From assembly GCF_000940805.1 (NCBI RefSeq), contig NZ_CP007142.1:2952593-3016592 (forward strand): 64,000 bases of DNA, written 5' to 3'. The stretch is from Gynuella sunshinyii YC6258. Lineage in GTDB: Bacteria; Pseudomonadota; Gammaproteobacteria; Pseudomonadales; Natronospirillaceae. The position numbers and the translations under genes are program-made. Of the stretch, positions 54,707 to 64,000 are shown in pieces (the stretch's first letter is position 1; each line of letters begins with the position of its first letter). Below the pieces are notes generated by a model. It was not told where the DNA came from, ran no database searches, and worked only from the letters and a program-made list of their open reading frames with translations.

Positions 54707-56107
54707 TTGAGTATTGAAGCCGAGCTGAAAAAGCTGAATAAAACAAAGCTGGTGGTTCTCGTGGATCAGCTCTATGGAATATATGGTGATATAGACGAAA
54801 TTATTGAGCGACACCTAGCCGCAGCGGCAGACGGTCATGACAGGGATTCATTGATTTCAGCTATCCAATATCAATTGACTCAGTTTCGAGAAGATCCAGC
54901 TTTCTTTGATTACCATAGCAGCAGAGGCTATGCAACACGCCTGCGGAGTCTGTTGGCAGACATTGATAATTTACTACGTCCTCAGGATCCGCAGCAGGCG
55001 TTACAGGCAACCGAACAGTTTCTACGGCTTCATTCAACCGCACTGGAGTCAGTTGACGATTCAGATGGTGAAGTGGGGGACGTCTTCAGAGAGGCTGTGT
55101 CGCAGTGGCTGAAGATTGCCTGTGAGGTCCGCAGTAGCCTGTCTGATGCAGAAAATTGGACGGAAAAGCTGCTGTCCTTTTTTAACGATAATGACTATGG
55201 CGTATTGGATGATATTATCCGTGACAGCAGTGATCTGTTAACGGCAGATGAACTCACCCAACTTGCCTGGCGTTTTGAAACTGACCTCAAAAAAGCATTG
55301 AAAACAAATCGGCAAAAAGGCTACAACTTCGAAGCTGCTCACGCCAGTATCGGCATGCGTTCTGTCGCTGAAGCATTAAGTAATATGGAGTTGTTCGAAA
55401 AATCCTGTCTGTTATTCAGTCCGCAACCTAATACACTTCAACTGCAACAGGTGGTCGAGTTTGCTTTGGCAATCGGTGATTTTGATCGGGCGTGGTACTG
55501 GTTAAGCAAACCGATCTGGAAGGAGGACTCCTCCCGATTCAAGGAACTTCGAAACTCTCTGCTGGAATTGCAGGGAGACACCAAAACACTCAAAAAATAT
55601 CTGGCTGAAGATTTTCAAAAAAAACCCAATGCACAGACACTGGCGGATTATTGGGCGGTAGCCAATAAAGCTGAACAAAAAGCACTTTATCAACAAATGC
55701 CTAAATGGGCAGAATCCAGCCGCTCTCCAGGTGATGCAGTTAGTATGGCTTTTATCGTTGGACACCATGATCTGGCAGAAAAACTGTTATTAAAAAACAA
55801 GCAGGATTTGACAGATAGTTATTATGGTTTGCATTTAAGCTGGTTGAAAAAACTTGATGAAAACTCTCATCCTCTGGCCTGTATCGTCTGTTATCGTTGT
55901 CTGCTCAACGATATTCTGCAGCGTGGTGTCAGTAAAGCTTATCATCACGCAGCGGACTATTTTCGAAAACTGCTGGTGCTGGATAAACAGATATCCGATT
56001 ACAGAAACCTGGATGATGCACAAGTTTATATCCGTCGATTACAGGAAACACATTGGCGTAAACGTTCTTTCTGGGAGCTGGCAGGACATCCAAATAAACC
56101 CATATAA
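54707..56107 (+). CDS. DUF6880-type helical-repeat protein
   Basis: A soluble, mainly helical protein of 466 residues. The N-terminus (LKKLNKTKLVVLVDQLYG) and the SWIM-domain-associated style of long helices fit DUF6880, with TPR-like pairs in the middle (AGxFDRAWYWL-type segments, for example FALAIGDFDRAWYWLSKP). Function is unknown. The start is TTG at 54707 with GGCAGG upstream; no ATG is near the conserved N-terminus. It stands alone in the accessory stretch. Confidence 0.78.
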   Translation: MSIEAELKKLNKTKLVVLVDQLYGIYGDIDEIIERHLAAAADGHDRDSLISAIQYQLTQFREDPAFFDYHSSRGYATRLRSLLADIDNLLRPQDPQQALQATEQFLRLHSTALESVDDSDGEVGDVFREAVSQWLKIACEVRSSLSDAENWTEKLLSFFNDNDYGVLDDIIRDSSDLLTADELTQLAWRFETDLKKALKTNRQKGYNFEAAHASIGMRSVAEALSNMELFEKSCLLFSPQPNTLQLQQVVEFALAIGDFDRAWYWLSKPIWKEDSSRFKELRNSLLELQGDTKTLKKYLAEDFQKKPNAQTLADYWAVANKAEQKALYQQMPKWAESSRSPGDAVSMAFIVGHHDLAEKLLLKNKQDLTDSYYGLHLSWLKKLDENSHPLACIVCYRCLLNDILQRGVSKAYHHAADYFRKLLVLDKQISDYRNLDDAQVYIRRLQETHWRKRSFWELAGHPNKPI

Positions 56108-56415
56108 ACAGTCATCGTTGTCTCGTGCTATATGGTGGGTGTTGAAGGTACCATATTGAGAAGCGATATAAATGATGAAAATACTTATTCATATTTGTCC
56201 GCTTTGAAAATGTTTCAATACATATTTTCGTGCGTATGATTTCCTGTTTTTTTGAGATAGAAAAGATGGAACTCAAAGTATTCTTGGATGTCGGGCTCAT
56301 GTGTGCTGTTTCGAATGTTGCTGTAGCGTGATCGTTCGCCTGACAATATGAGCGGTCAGATTATTTTCTGATGGCAGACGTATATCAAAAGCATGATTAA
56401 ACCTGAGTGATTCTA
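56108..56415. other. Intergenic region, no gene
   Basis: About 308 bases. One inverted repeat ATATGGT / ACCATAT (56130-56156, 13-base loop) lies just after the DUF6880 stop and could help end that message. Otherwise AT-rich and featureless. Confidence 0.5.
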
Positions 56416-56952
56416 ATGAAACGACCTATTCTCTACATCTTTTCCGGCTTGCCTGGATCGGGCAAATCAACTCTTGCACAACGGCTGGCCGCCGAAACGG
56501 GAGCTGTCTATCTAAGAATTGATACGATTGAACAGGGGGTCAGAGACCTCTGTCATTATAATGTTGAAGGTGAGGGATACCGGTTGGCGTATCGTATTGC
56601 GGCCGATAATCTGCAGTTGCGGCTCAATGTGATCGCTGACTCCTGCAATCCGATTGAACTCACCAGGCAGGAATGGCATGAGGTTGCGATAGAGAGTGAT
56701 ACCGAATGTGTCGATATCGAAGTAGTATGTTCAGACCCTGTTGAGCACAGAACACGGGTTGAGCAGCGGATTTCTGATGTGAAAGGTTTGGTTTTACCAA
56801 GTTGGACTCAGGTAACAGCGCGAGAATATCATCCATGGAAGAGTGGCGTAATAACAATAGATACAGCACATAAATCCATTGATGACAGTTATAACGAATT
56901 ATGGCAGACCTTAACTGACTGGTGTTCTCAACACACTGGCAGTGTATCGTAG
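56416..56952 (+). CDS. Small P-loop kinase (AAA_33 / adenylylsulfate kinase-like fold)
   Basis: A 178-residue ATP-binding protein: Walker A is FSGLPGSGKSTLAQRLA (about residue 9), with LRIDTIEQ just after it and VIADSCNPIELTRQEWHEVA as the second acidic segment. Such proteins phosphorylate small molecules (for example gluconate, shikimate, antibiotics or nucleosides) or tRNA; none can be chosen here. The ATG at 56416 is the likely start; a GTG nine bases earlier is in frame. No partner gene is adjacent. Confidence 0.82.
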   Translation: MKRPILYIFSGLPGSGKSTLAQRLAAETGAVYLRIDTIEQGVRDLCHYNVEGEGYRLAYRIAADNLQLRLNVIADSCNPIELTRQEWHEVAIESDTECVDIEVVCSDPVEHRTRVEQRISDVKGLVLPSWTQVTAREYHPWKSGVITIDTAHKSIDDSYNELWQTLTDWCSQHTGSVS

Positions 56953-57622
56953 TGAATGTCAAAAAACGGCTCATCTTGACTATTGCACTTCGGCGGTATT
57001 GCATCCGAATCATTATAAAAAAGGCTTCAGAGTTTAAATCTTCGCCGGATAATCTTTGCACCTTCAGCGATACTCATATATCCACGTAAAAAATTATAGT
57101 TTTTAGGTAATCGTGGTGACCAGGGTTGCCCTGGCTCAAACAAGTGCATTATTATAAAAACGCATCCGGAAATATGTTGCCATGAGACATAAAATAAGCC
57201 GGGTTGGCAGGCATTAAGGAATAAAAATCATAAAACATGGCAAATCATGCTATGAGAGAGAGCGAGCGGACCTCTGAATAATGTCATCGACTGAATGAAT
57301 TGTTCAGAGGTGCCATAGAATTGGCATGATCGCAGGCACAACACAGCCTGTGAATGGGCATATAAGTGACAGAGCTGCGATGGTTGCTCAGTCAACTGCC
57401 TGTCAATTAAAACTGTAATGAAAGAAGAGTACGGTAGAACGCTATATTGAATGATGCTTTTATGGCCTCTGAACTTCTGTTTCGGATTAGATAATTAGCA
57501 TGTGTATGAAACTCAATCGCATAACTTGCGTGTAAGTGCTCAATCACTGTTCAAAATGCACCGGACTCAAACTCATTGAATCCTGTTTCACCTGTTATTT
57601 AGATGTTAACCAAAACAATCCT
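56953..57622. other. Long non-coding stretch with inverted repeats
   Basis: About 670 bases without a convincing gene. It holds CCAGGG-TTG-CCCTGG (near 57119-57133) and ACCTCTGAA / TTCAGAGGT (57270-57278 and 57303-57311, 24-base loop). Composition is AT-rich. It could be decayed accessory DNA; I see no transposase remnant. Confidence 0.5.
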
Positions 57623-57985
57623 ATGAAAAAGTGGAAAATACATTCCAGGCCTCCTCTGGATGAGTGCCCCAGGCATTATTGTTTTTGCTGGTGTCCACCA
57701 GGTGCAGCAGCTAACCTGTCCGATAAGAAATACGGCTCTTTTGAAGAAGCGGTTAATTCCACTGATCGCGTTATATTTTCCCAAGGTGGATGTGCTGCCC
57801 CATTTGGTAAATGCCGGCGTGAAACCAAAGTTCGTGAACATCCTGACAGATATGAACCGTTTGAACGTGTTCTTAAAAGTGAAGGGTTACCTGAATTATA
57901 TTTTTGTAATCCTGACAATCTGGATGTCGAGGACAAAGCAGAGTACCAGAAAATGGTTACGCGTATCTGGAATGATCACGTTTAA
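57623..57985 (+). CDS. Cys-rich small protein, unknown
   Basis: 120 residues without signal peptide. The N-terminal CPRHYCFCWCPPG has four cysteines (15, 20, 22, 24), and GGCAAPFGKC adds two more (57, 64); one further Cys is in YFCNPD. The spacing suggests metal binding or a redox role, but it matches no family I recognise. The ATG at 57623 lacks a good ribosome-binding site, and the frame is open 87 bases further upstream, so the start is uncertain. Confidence 0.55.
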   Translation: MKKWKIHSRPPLDECPRHYCFCWCPPGAAANLSDKKYGSFEEAVNSTDRVIFSQGGCAAPFGKCRRETKVREHPDRYEPFERVLKSEGLPELYFCNPDNLDVEDKAEYQKMVTRIWNDHV

Positions 57986-58374
57986 TATGGCGCTGGTTTG
58001 TCTTTTTTTTCTCGGAAGAAATGAAAAATTGCCATGATTACCAAGTGTTCATGATAATACACGTCATTTTTTCCCCAAACACTGGAACTTACGGGCGCGG
58101 CGTTTAAAACGAGCGCATCCTGTTTCAGGACATATGTAATTAAAATGCTGGATATTGAACTTGCAGGGATGTATTCATTGCGGGTCTGAAACTGGCGTAT
58201 CGTTATTTTTCTCAGTAGCTTTGTATTGGCTGGCAGGTACATATTAAGCCAGTGAATGACAATACATACACTGGCTATGATAATTTCAGCTGGTGCCATT
58301 GGATTAGGATTTAAAACCTGTGTGATCTAGCTCCAATGGCTCCATGACTGAAGCAAAAGAGTAGTTGTGCCGTG
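57986..58374. other. Intergenic region between convergent genes
   Basis: About 390 bases. A reverse-strand frame (57982-58299) is open but has no ribosome-binding site and no family resemblance. No terminator hairpin is clear. Confidence 0.45.
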
Positions 58375-59763
58375 TCAGCCATGGTATTTCATGATATAGA
58401 TATCGTAGTAAGTAAAACCGCTACGAGTTGTTGTGTACTCTGCTGATACCTTCGAGTTTCGAACTTCCTGCACTAACAGGCTGGGTACCTTATATTGACC
58501 TGAACCATATAGGACAGCTACCTGTAAACTAAAAAGATCATAGTAGTAAGTCATCACTGGACCATAAAAATGCTTTCTACCATATCCTGCGGGTGAAATA
58601 GCTTTTACCCGATAATATCCATTCTCGTCGGTGGTGGTATAGGAAACCTGATCCGGCAGGTTGGTAATGCCATTTGATAAAGTAAACTGCAGCTTTGCAC
58701 CCGCCAGTGGTTTTCCATCTTTATTGATTGCCCGCCCTTTTACATAGGCGCTCTGATAGATCGCAAAATATTGCCCGTCGCCATAATCTAACCAATGGCC
58801 GCCATATTGATCGGTTTCCATTTGAAGTGAGAGTTGAGCCAGATATTCGGTGGTACTTAATGTATAAGGTTCGCTAGCAATCACATTGTTACTGGGTGAA
58901 TATACTTCCCAATAGTAGTTGCCTGCTGGGAGAGTCTGGGCATAAGACTGGCCACTTTCAAATGGTTTGTCATACAGGTTCTGGCCATTCTCATTAAACA
59001 GGACGGCATTGTAGTCTCCACCTGTGATTGAAATCACCACGTTCTTTTGTGTTGGCTGGGTAAATTTGAAGATATCAATGTCGTAGTCATTATCCAGTGT
59101 GGCGGTAATGTCGCTCATGGCCTCAACGCCGGTAGCCTGAGAGAAGCTATCGTTTGGTTCATTGGCGTCATACTGTGTGGAAAAGACAGTGCCAATGCTG
59201 AAGCTTTCATTGGACACCGCGTTGTCAGCCGTCACAACCATAATGTAGTCGCGTTTGTCGGAGCTGATTGCACTGATCTGCTGGTGAGCCGCTCTTATGG
59301 TTGTTGATGCGCCTTCTGATATGTACTCAGAAGCTGATGCGCCAAATGGTTTGCTGAAGAGATAGACCTTGTATGTGACCGCTTCAGGAATATTGGAAGC
59401 AAACACAGTTACTTTCCCTGCTTCTGCTGAACTAAACAAATACCAGTGTTCGGGTGCATCTGCGGTCAGAACGTCACTATACTGGTAGCCTAAATTAATC
59501 GTATACATCAGGGGGTCAGTTGACTCAGCGGATTGGCTGATCTGGTTAAGTAGCTGGGCAGGGTTGTTTTTAAGTTCCTGATCAGTGTCTTTCCTTATTC
59601 TGTCTATCGCCATGTGAGATTCGATATTCATGGGATTGTTCTTTAGCAGCTTGCCGGAAGAGAAGTCAGGAATCAGTGGTGGAGCGGCGTCAGAATAAGC
59701 TGATTGCAGTATGAGGTAGCAGGACACTGTCAGCAGTGCTGTTATGCAGGAGAAATATCTCAT
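58375..59763 (-). CDS. Secreted protein with pre-peptidase C-terminal-like domains, no catalytic domain
   Basis: A 462-residue exported protein. The signal peptide MRYFSCITALLTVSCYLIL... is cut near YSDA. Two beta-sandwich regions look like PPC domains: ~95-200 (DAPEHWYLFSSAEAGKVTVF) and ~205-310 (YDANEPNDSFSQATGVE, DIDIFKFTQPTQKNVVISI). A carboxypeptidase-regulatory-like (CarbopepD) domain lies at ~335-410 (VKGRAINKDGKPLAGAKLQF, TTDENGYYRVKA). PPC domains usually ride on proteases; here no protease motif is present, so an adhesive or matrix role is possible. AAGGAAAAA precedes the ATG. It is monocistronic on the minus strand. Confidence 0.72.
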   Translation of the reverse strand: MRYFSCITALLTVSCYLILQSAYSDAAPPLIPDFSSGKLLKNNPMNIESHMAIDRIRKDTDQELKNNPAQLLNQISQSAESTDPLMYTINLGYQYSDVLTADAPEHWYLFSSAEAGKVTVFASNIPEAVTYKVYLFSKPFGASASEYISEGASTTIRAAHQQISAISSDKRDYIMVVTADNAVSNESFSIGTVFSTQYDANEPNDSFSQATGVEAMSDITATLDNDYDIDIFKFTQPTQKNVVISITGGDYNAVLFNENGQNLYDKPFESGQSYAQTLPAGNYYWEVYSPSNNVIASEPYTLSTTEYLAQLSLQMETDQYGGHWLDYGDGQYFAIYQSAYVKGRAINKDGKPLAGAKLQFTLSNGITNLPDQVSYTTTDENGYYRVKAISPAGYGRKHFYGPVMTYYYDLFSLQVAVLYGSGQYKVPSLLVQEVRNSKVSAEYTTTRSGFTYYDIYIMKYHG

Positions 59764-60117
59764 GGTTTTTCCTTAAAAGGCTGAATATTTGAAACGTAAC
59801 GAGTGGTTACAACAGAAGTGGCTTTAAAGACTTCGAGACAAAAGAGCGCTTCAACCGATGTTGAGAATAGCAAAAAAAATATGAGAAGTAGTACCCATTT
59901 TTTAGACTGGGTTTCGCGTTCTGTATTACTATGGAATTTGGAAGTGAAATGAATGATATGGTGGTGTTTATGCCGATTTAACTGGGTTTAGAGACCCATT
60001 GACCAGCTCTTCGCTACCACATTGTTGTATCTTCTTATAGGGCTGGTTGGCTATTAACCCCGGTATAAATGCTTGTCAGGTTAATACATGTGCTGTCAAC
60101 TTTCTCAACGCAGCCAT
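59764..60117. other. Intergenic region
   Basis: About 354 bases upstream of the PPC-type gene, no gene seen. AT-rich near its start codon. Confidence 0.5.
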
Positions 60118-60885
60118 TTAACAAGGCACCATTACCAACGATGAACCGATGGCCTGTAGTATTCCATTTAAGATTTCCGTTGTTACCCTGGCCCGGTTGA
60201 CTGTGATGTCGATCAGGAAAGCGAAAATAACACCAATATAACCAAGGTAACCAAACCCCATATAGTCATTGTATAGAATGGTGTAGAACCAGTTCTGGCC
60301 AAACATATAAATCATGGATGCAATGACCGTTGAGAGCAGGAGCAGCCCAGCGGGTAAAAGCAGGTGACCCATCGTGCGTGGTTTGAACAGAGAGACCAAT
60401 AACAGGGTGATGAATACGCCGATGTTGGCACCCAGGAAGATCCTTAAATCTGTCTTCAGGTTGTTTACTATTGTCAGGTAAGTACCACGGATAATATCGC
60501 CCAGGTGGGTTTGGGCAGTCTGTAAGCTGGTAATGCGATCAAGATAGTGTTGGGTGATTTCTCTGGCGATCTGTTTTTTCTTTTCGCAGTCATAGCCGCA
60601 AGTGGCGGCCATAAACGCCGCGATTTTTTCCGGCAGTCGTTCTTTCAGTTGTTGTTGGATCTGTTGTTGCTCCAGCCCCAGAGCGTTGATAAGAAGCTGG
60701 GTCTTGCTGCCCACAGAGGACGTTGAAAGTGCCAGAAATTTTTCGTTGACTTCTTTTTCAATCTGCAATTGCACGAAATTTTTGGCTGAGTTCTCAATGG
60801 CTTTTGGCATCCCAAACGTCAGCAAAAACAACGTACTAAATAGTACCAAACCGCTGATAGAGATACTTCGTAATAAGATTTTCAT
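60118..60885 (-). CDS. Membrane protein with coiled N-terminal region, unknown
   Basis: 255 residues. One N-terminal helix (~8-28) precedes a Gln/Glu/Lys-rich extracytoplasmic stretch (~35-145) with two cysteines in ATCGYDCEKKK. Three or four further hydrophobic helices follow (~148-168, ~175-200, ~210-235). AAGGA with good spacing precedes the ATG at 60885; an in-frame ATG 24 bases upstream is the alternative. I know no family. The lipoprotein gene upstream on the same strand is 139 bases away, so they may be cotranscribed. Confidence 0.68.
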   Translation of the reverse strand: MKILLRSISISGLVLFSTLFLLTFGMPKAIENSAKNFVQLQIEKEVNEKFLALSTSSVGSKTQLLINALGLEQQQIQQQLKERLPEKIAAFMAATCGYDCEKKKQIAREITQHYLDRITSLQTAQTHLGDIIRGTYLTIVNNLKTDLRIFLGANIGVFITLLLVSLFKPRTMGHLLLPAGLLLLSTVIASMIYMFGQNWFYTILYNDYMGFGYLGYIGVIFAFLIDITVNRARVTTEILNGILQAIGSSLVMVPC

Positions 60886-61024
60886 AAATGTCCTTATGTT
60901 ACTGTTCACCTGGCAATTAAAAAGATCAGGGCGATCTATTTATTTACCAGGTTAATAGCCGGGCTTTAACCGAGCGTACAATCTGTACCAGCGTTTAAGA
61001 TTCTCATAATACCTGTGAGAACCT

Positions 61025-62728
61025 TTATCTGTTGAGCAGTCCTTTATATGTGTTAAGCATGTTGTCTAAATTAATATTAACGTCAGTCTGCCAGCTTTTG
61101 CCCAGGTCCGGAGTACTGACGATGCTTCCATCGCTGCATAAAAAATACAGCGTATTGGCGTTAGTAAGTTGTGGTATTAACGTCTGGCATTGGGAGTTGA
61201 TCGGGTAGTGGGATTGCCAGTTGCTGCGTTTTTGTACGTCTGCCTTTGCAGCTGTCAGTATAAACAGCTGCGTGCTATCCATACGGGCGCCATAGGGTTT
61301 TCCGGGAGTGGCGAGTAGACCGTCTTCCAACATGGCAACCGGGCTGATTCTTGCTGCACCATTGCCTTGTCCCATAGTGCTGCGACTAATGTTCTGCCAA
61401 CTGGCACCATCATCCGTACTGATGAACTGGTTGGCTTGTAAAGCCATGAGACCCCGTTTGTGACCGGTTAAGGTACCGTCTTTCAGTTTATGAATATTCA
61501 GGATTGCCGGACTGGATTGTGAGTCCCAGCTGTTTTGTGATTGATCATAGCGATAGTGTTTGTTGTGGCTGATGATGTGGAGGGAATCGTCGCTCCCAAT
61601 AAATGCCGAAACGTTTTCTTCCATGTCAGTGGATGCAGGTGCAACGAAATGATTTATCTGCTCCCACGCTTCCTGGGCATCGGTAAACTGATATACATTG
61701 TAATTTTGATCAGATCGGGTCAGCGCAAAGTAAGTATCCTTAGAAGCACCTAACCAGACGATCGCTTCTGTAGCGGGGATGGGATGCGTGCCGAGCCAAC
61801 TGTGATCCGGCATCAGACTGAACAATTGGCCGCGTTCACTGCCAACGATCAGTCCCTGATCGGTTTCCAGTATCGCGGTCAACTGGTCATTAGTGGGCAG
61901 GCTGAAACTGCTCCAATGGTTATTCTGGTCAATCATTCTGAGTTGCCCCAGTCTCCCTAGTAACGCGCGCTGGCCTGACTGATTCAGCCTGACGGCCTGA
62001 TTCGCATAAGCATTTTGCCTGACCAGTGAAGCCAGTTGGTTACGCAGGTTATCCAGTGCATCCGGACTCCAGGCGTTATTGTCAGGCTGAAAAGTGGACT
62101 GGTATTCCGGGTACTTGGTAAAGACGAAGTTTTGGAGATCCGTCTGTTCAGGTAAGCGGGTGACGAAGCCCTTGTCTGATGAGCGCCATTCCCAGAATGC
62201 AGTTTTTTCGATATTGGACAGCGGCTGAAAGACCAGCGTTCCGAGATTGCTGACGGTACCATTGCTGACATGGAACTGACCACTGGCTTGCAGGACCGGC
62301 ATGGAGATCCACATGGAGACCTCGGAGTTGCCAAAGAAACTGAAGAGTCTGGAGATCATGTAATCACCGGGAGGCAGGCTGCCGACAAACAACTGGCTGT
62401 TCTGAGTGCCTTCTTTGGCCGGTGTCAGAGAGTACACATCCGGATTCCATTTCACCTGTTCCGGATCATAAGTTTCGCCAGCCTCCTCAGCAGCCTGACG
62501 GGCGTTGTTTTGGGCGGTTTCGAGGGTATCGACTCTGATTGCGAGGACTTCTGTCCAGCCGTTATGTTTTTCTGATAAACGGTGGGTGTTATTTACCACC
62601 TCAAGTACGACCAGTCCCTGTTCTTTTCCCAGTATTGTCTGTGGGTCAATTGTGGTGGGTTGAATCGTAGTGCCACTGCAGCCGGCCAGCCAGATAAACA
62701 GGATTGATAAAAACAGCAAGCGAACCAT
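61025..62728 (-). CDS. Lipoprotein with BNR/sialidase-like propeller repeats, unknown
   Basis: 567 residues, with lipobox LAGC (lipid on Cys17). The first part (~35-180) is a beta-rich domain that mentions GSLPPGDYMISRLFSFF, reminiscent of DUF2846-type lipoproteins. The rest resembles a photosynthesis-factor or sialidase-type propeller, with repeated Trp-containing blades such as TDDGASWQNISRSTMGQG and STPDLGKSWQTDV. There is no catalytic signature. The start at 62728 has GGAGAG just upstream and begins the signal peptide. It may act with the membrane-protein gene downstream. Confidence 0.7.
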   Translation of the reverse strand: MVRLLFLSILFIWLAGCSGTTIQPTTIDPQTILGKEQGLVVLEVVNNTHRLSEKHNGWTEVLAIRVDTLETAQNNARQAAEEAGETYDPEQVKWNPDVYSLTPAKEGTQNSQLFVGSLPPGDYMISRLFSFFGNSEVSMWISMPVLQASGQFHVSNGTVSNLGTLVFQPLSNIEKTAFWEWRSSDKGFVTRLPEQTDLQNFVFTKYPEYQSTFQPDNNAWSPDALDNLRNQLASLVRQNAYANQAVRLNQSGQRALLGRLGQLRMIDQNNHWSSFSLPTNDQLTAILETDQGLIVGSERGQLFSLMPDHSWLGTHPIPATEAIVWLGASKDTYFALTRSDQNYNVYQFTDAQEAWEQINHFVAPASTDMEENVSAFIGSDDSLHIISHNKHYRYDQSQNSWDSQSSPAILNIHKLKDGTLTGHKRGLMALQANQFISTDDGASWQNISRSTMGQGNGAARISPVAMLEDGLLATPGKPYGARMDSTQLFILTAAKADVQKRSNWQSHYPINSQCQTLIPQLTNANTLYFLCSDGSIVSTPDLGKSWQTDVNINLDNMLNTYKGLLNR

Positions 62729-62934
62729 GTACTCTCCAGTATGTTCAAACATAATCCTGGCTATGTTAATGGATAGAGCCATGAAATACAGGAGTTCGGC
62801 TTAAAAACATGAGCCTTAAGAGCTGGTCGCGAAGTGGGATGAAATGAGCGGCTTGAATAGAACGCAGATGAATGTCAGGTGTAGGAACAGGCAGAGCGGC
62901 TTATTCGATACTCTGCCGGAAACACATTTTCGGT

Positions 62935-64000
62935 TTACAGGGCGGTGGGTAACAGGCTGGCCAGTACACACCAGCCGATAGCGGCCAGGGGCGATAAATG
63001 CCAGATCCGTAATAGCCCAAAGGCAATGATGCAGATGGCGAAATCCTGCGCACTGGTCACGCTGGTCACAAAGACCGGGTCGTAGAGTGCGGCGCCCAGT
63101 AGTCCGACTACAGACGCATTGATACCGGCAATAGCACTGGCTGCCAAAGCATTGCGGGAAAACAGTTGCCAGGTGGGCAGCGCCGCAGCTACCAGCAGCA
63201 AGCCGGGCAGGAAAATAGCCAGCAGGGCGAATCCGGCAGTGACCGTACTGTGATAACTGGTCGGCATAAATGCTCCAAGATAGGCGGAGAACGTGAACAT
63301 CGGTCCCGGAACTGCCTGGGCAGCACCATAACCGGCCAGAAAGGTCTCGTTATCCATCCAGCCACCGGAAACAACAGCATCCTGCAGTAGTGGCAGTACT
63401 ACATGACCGCCTCCAAATACCAACGCACCAGCCTGATAAAACAGATTAATAATTGTCAGTATGCCAGAGTCATGGCTGGCAATTATCGGGAGCCCGATCA
63501 GTAGTATCAAAAATGCCGAAAACAGCAAAAATCCGGTTAGTTTGCTATAACCAACAGCAATGGTATTGTCTGCCAGCGTTGTCGTTCCACGGCAGAAATT
63601 AACACCGGCCAGCGCTCCGATCACCAATACCAGCCACTGCACCCAGGCTGCACTCGTCAGTAACAGCAGACATGCTGAGAAGATAGCGATGGACTTACGA
63701 CTGGTATCGGGACACAGATTTTTCAACATCGTCAAGACTGCATCGGTGATAATAACCACCGCAACCAATTTAAGAGCGTGTACCACTGCGGCACCCGCAC
63801 TGTCAGATAAGTACGGCAAAAATGCCGCAAAGCCGGTCAGTATTAACGCTGAGGGCAGGGTAAATGCTACAAAGGCCGCCAAAGCACCCAGCCAGCCGGC
63901 GTGCATCAGTCCTAGTGTGAACCCCAGCTGACTGCTGGCCGGTCCTGGCAGGAACTGACAGATTGTCAGTAGCTGGCTGAACTGGCTGTCGCTGACCCAG
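62935..64000 (-). CDS. chrA: Chromate transporter ChrA (partial, cut by the right edge)
   Basis: CHR-family efflux pump of the two-domain long type; about 354 residues are visible. The frame stays open to base 63999 and contains FLPGPASSQLG at the edge, the N-terminal-half signature, so the true start lies outside the window. The second half shows FGGGHVVLPLLQDAVV and AVPGPMFTFSAYLGAF. About ten hydrophobic segments are present. It exports chromate or related oxyanions by homology. An inverted repeat GGCAGAG/CTCTGCC (62890-62917) lies just past the stop. Confidence 0.93.
   Translation of the reverse strand, partial: WVSDSQFSQLLTICQFLPGPASSQLGFTLGLMHAGWLGALAAFVAFTLPSALILTGFAAFLPYLSDSAGAAVVHALKLVAVVIITDAVLTMLKNLCPDTSRKSIAIFSACLLLLTSAAWVQWLVLVIGALAGVNFCRGTTTLADNTIAVGYSKLTGFLLFSAFLILLIGLPIIASHDSGILTIINLFYQAGALVFGGGHVVLPLLQDAVVSGGWMDNETFLAGYGAAQAVPGPMFTFSAYLGAFMPTSYHSTVTAGFALLAIFLPGLLLVAAALPTWQLFSRNALAASAIAGINASVVGLLGAALYDPVFVTSVTSAQDFAICIIAFGLLRIWHLSPLAAIGWCVLASLLPTAL

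Noticed and set aside
57241-57330. Possible insertion-sequence end (9-base inverted repeat)
   Set aside because: No transposase remnant or target-site duplication could be seen; reported only as an inverted repeat.
57982-58299. Reverse-strand frame of about 105 codons between convergent genes
   Set aside because: No ribosome-binding site and no family resemblance; kept only as an open frame.

Overview
The window is chromosomal DNA of a gammaproteobacterium. The evidence is the housekeeping order leuCDB-asd-fimV-truA-trpF-(trpBA)-accD-folC-dedD-cvpA-purF, a gltX followed by a lone tRNA-Ala, and a MoxR/DUF58/TgpA cluster, all of which resemble Pseudomonadales/Oceanospirillales layouts. The secreted enzymes (GH9 cellulase, GH10-GH62 xylanase/arabinofuranosidase, alginate-lyase-fold lipoprotein, double beta-propeller phytase) have long Ser-Asp-Asn-Gly linkers and lipoprotein or C-terminal membrane anchors. 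This suggests a plant- or algal-polysaccharide degrader of marine or saline habitats (Saccharophagus/Cellvibrio/Gynuella-like). The taxon is inferred, not shown.

Layout. 1-12.8 kb: malQ, a UgpC/MalK-type ATPase, a DUF4032 kinase-like protein, a YfcH-type epimerase, a YadGH exporter, queF, a membrane class III cyclase, a YegD-type Hsp70, an Lrp regulator and a small secreted DUF11-like protein. 13-15.1 kb: an M6 metalloprotease with a GlyGly-CTERM-like tail, followed directly by a rhomboid-type rhombosortase. 15.1-32.2 kb: a LysR gene divergent from leuCDB-asd, then fimV, truA, trpFBA, accD, folC, dedD, cvpA and purF. 32.3-41.9 kb: a chemoreceptor with its Cache sensor at the C-terminus, moxR-DUF58-tgpA, a long-form GAPDH and a phytase. 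42-54.6 kb: the carbohydrate-enzyme region, interrupted by gltX, tRNA-Ala and a tandem repeat built from pieces of that tRNA. 54.7-62.8 kb: a sparse accessory stretch with DUF6880, a small P-loop kinase, a Cys-rich protein, and secreted, membrane and lipoprotein genes of unknown role. The right edge cuts a chromate transporter.

The most notable object is the GH9 cellulase. After the catalytic and PKD domains it carries a c-type cytochrome module (CxxCH plus a downstream Met), then eleven 48-bp linker repeats and a C-terminal Gly/membrane/Arg tail resembling the substrates of the rhombosortase encoded 27 kb upstream. A surface-anchored hydrolase with a built-in redox centre is an unusual architecture. 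The nearby GH10-GH62 enzyme and the alginate-lyase-fold protein have lipobox signals instead, so two different surface-anchoring routes may operate on the same substrate.

Limits: all family assignments rest on motif recognition by eye. Promoters and operators are sequence matches only.
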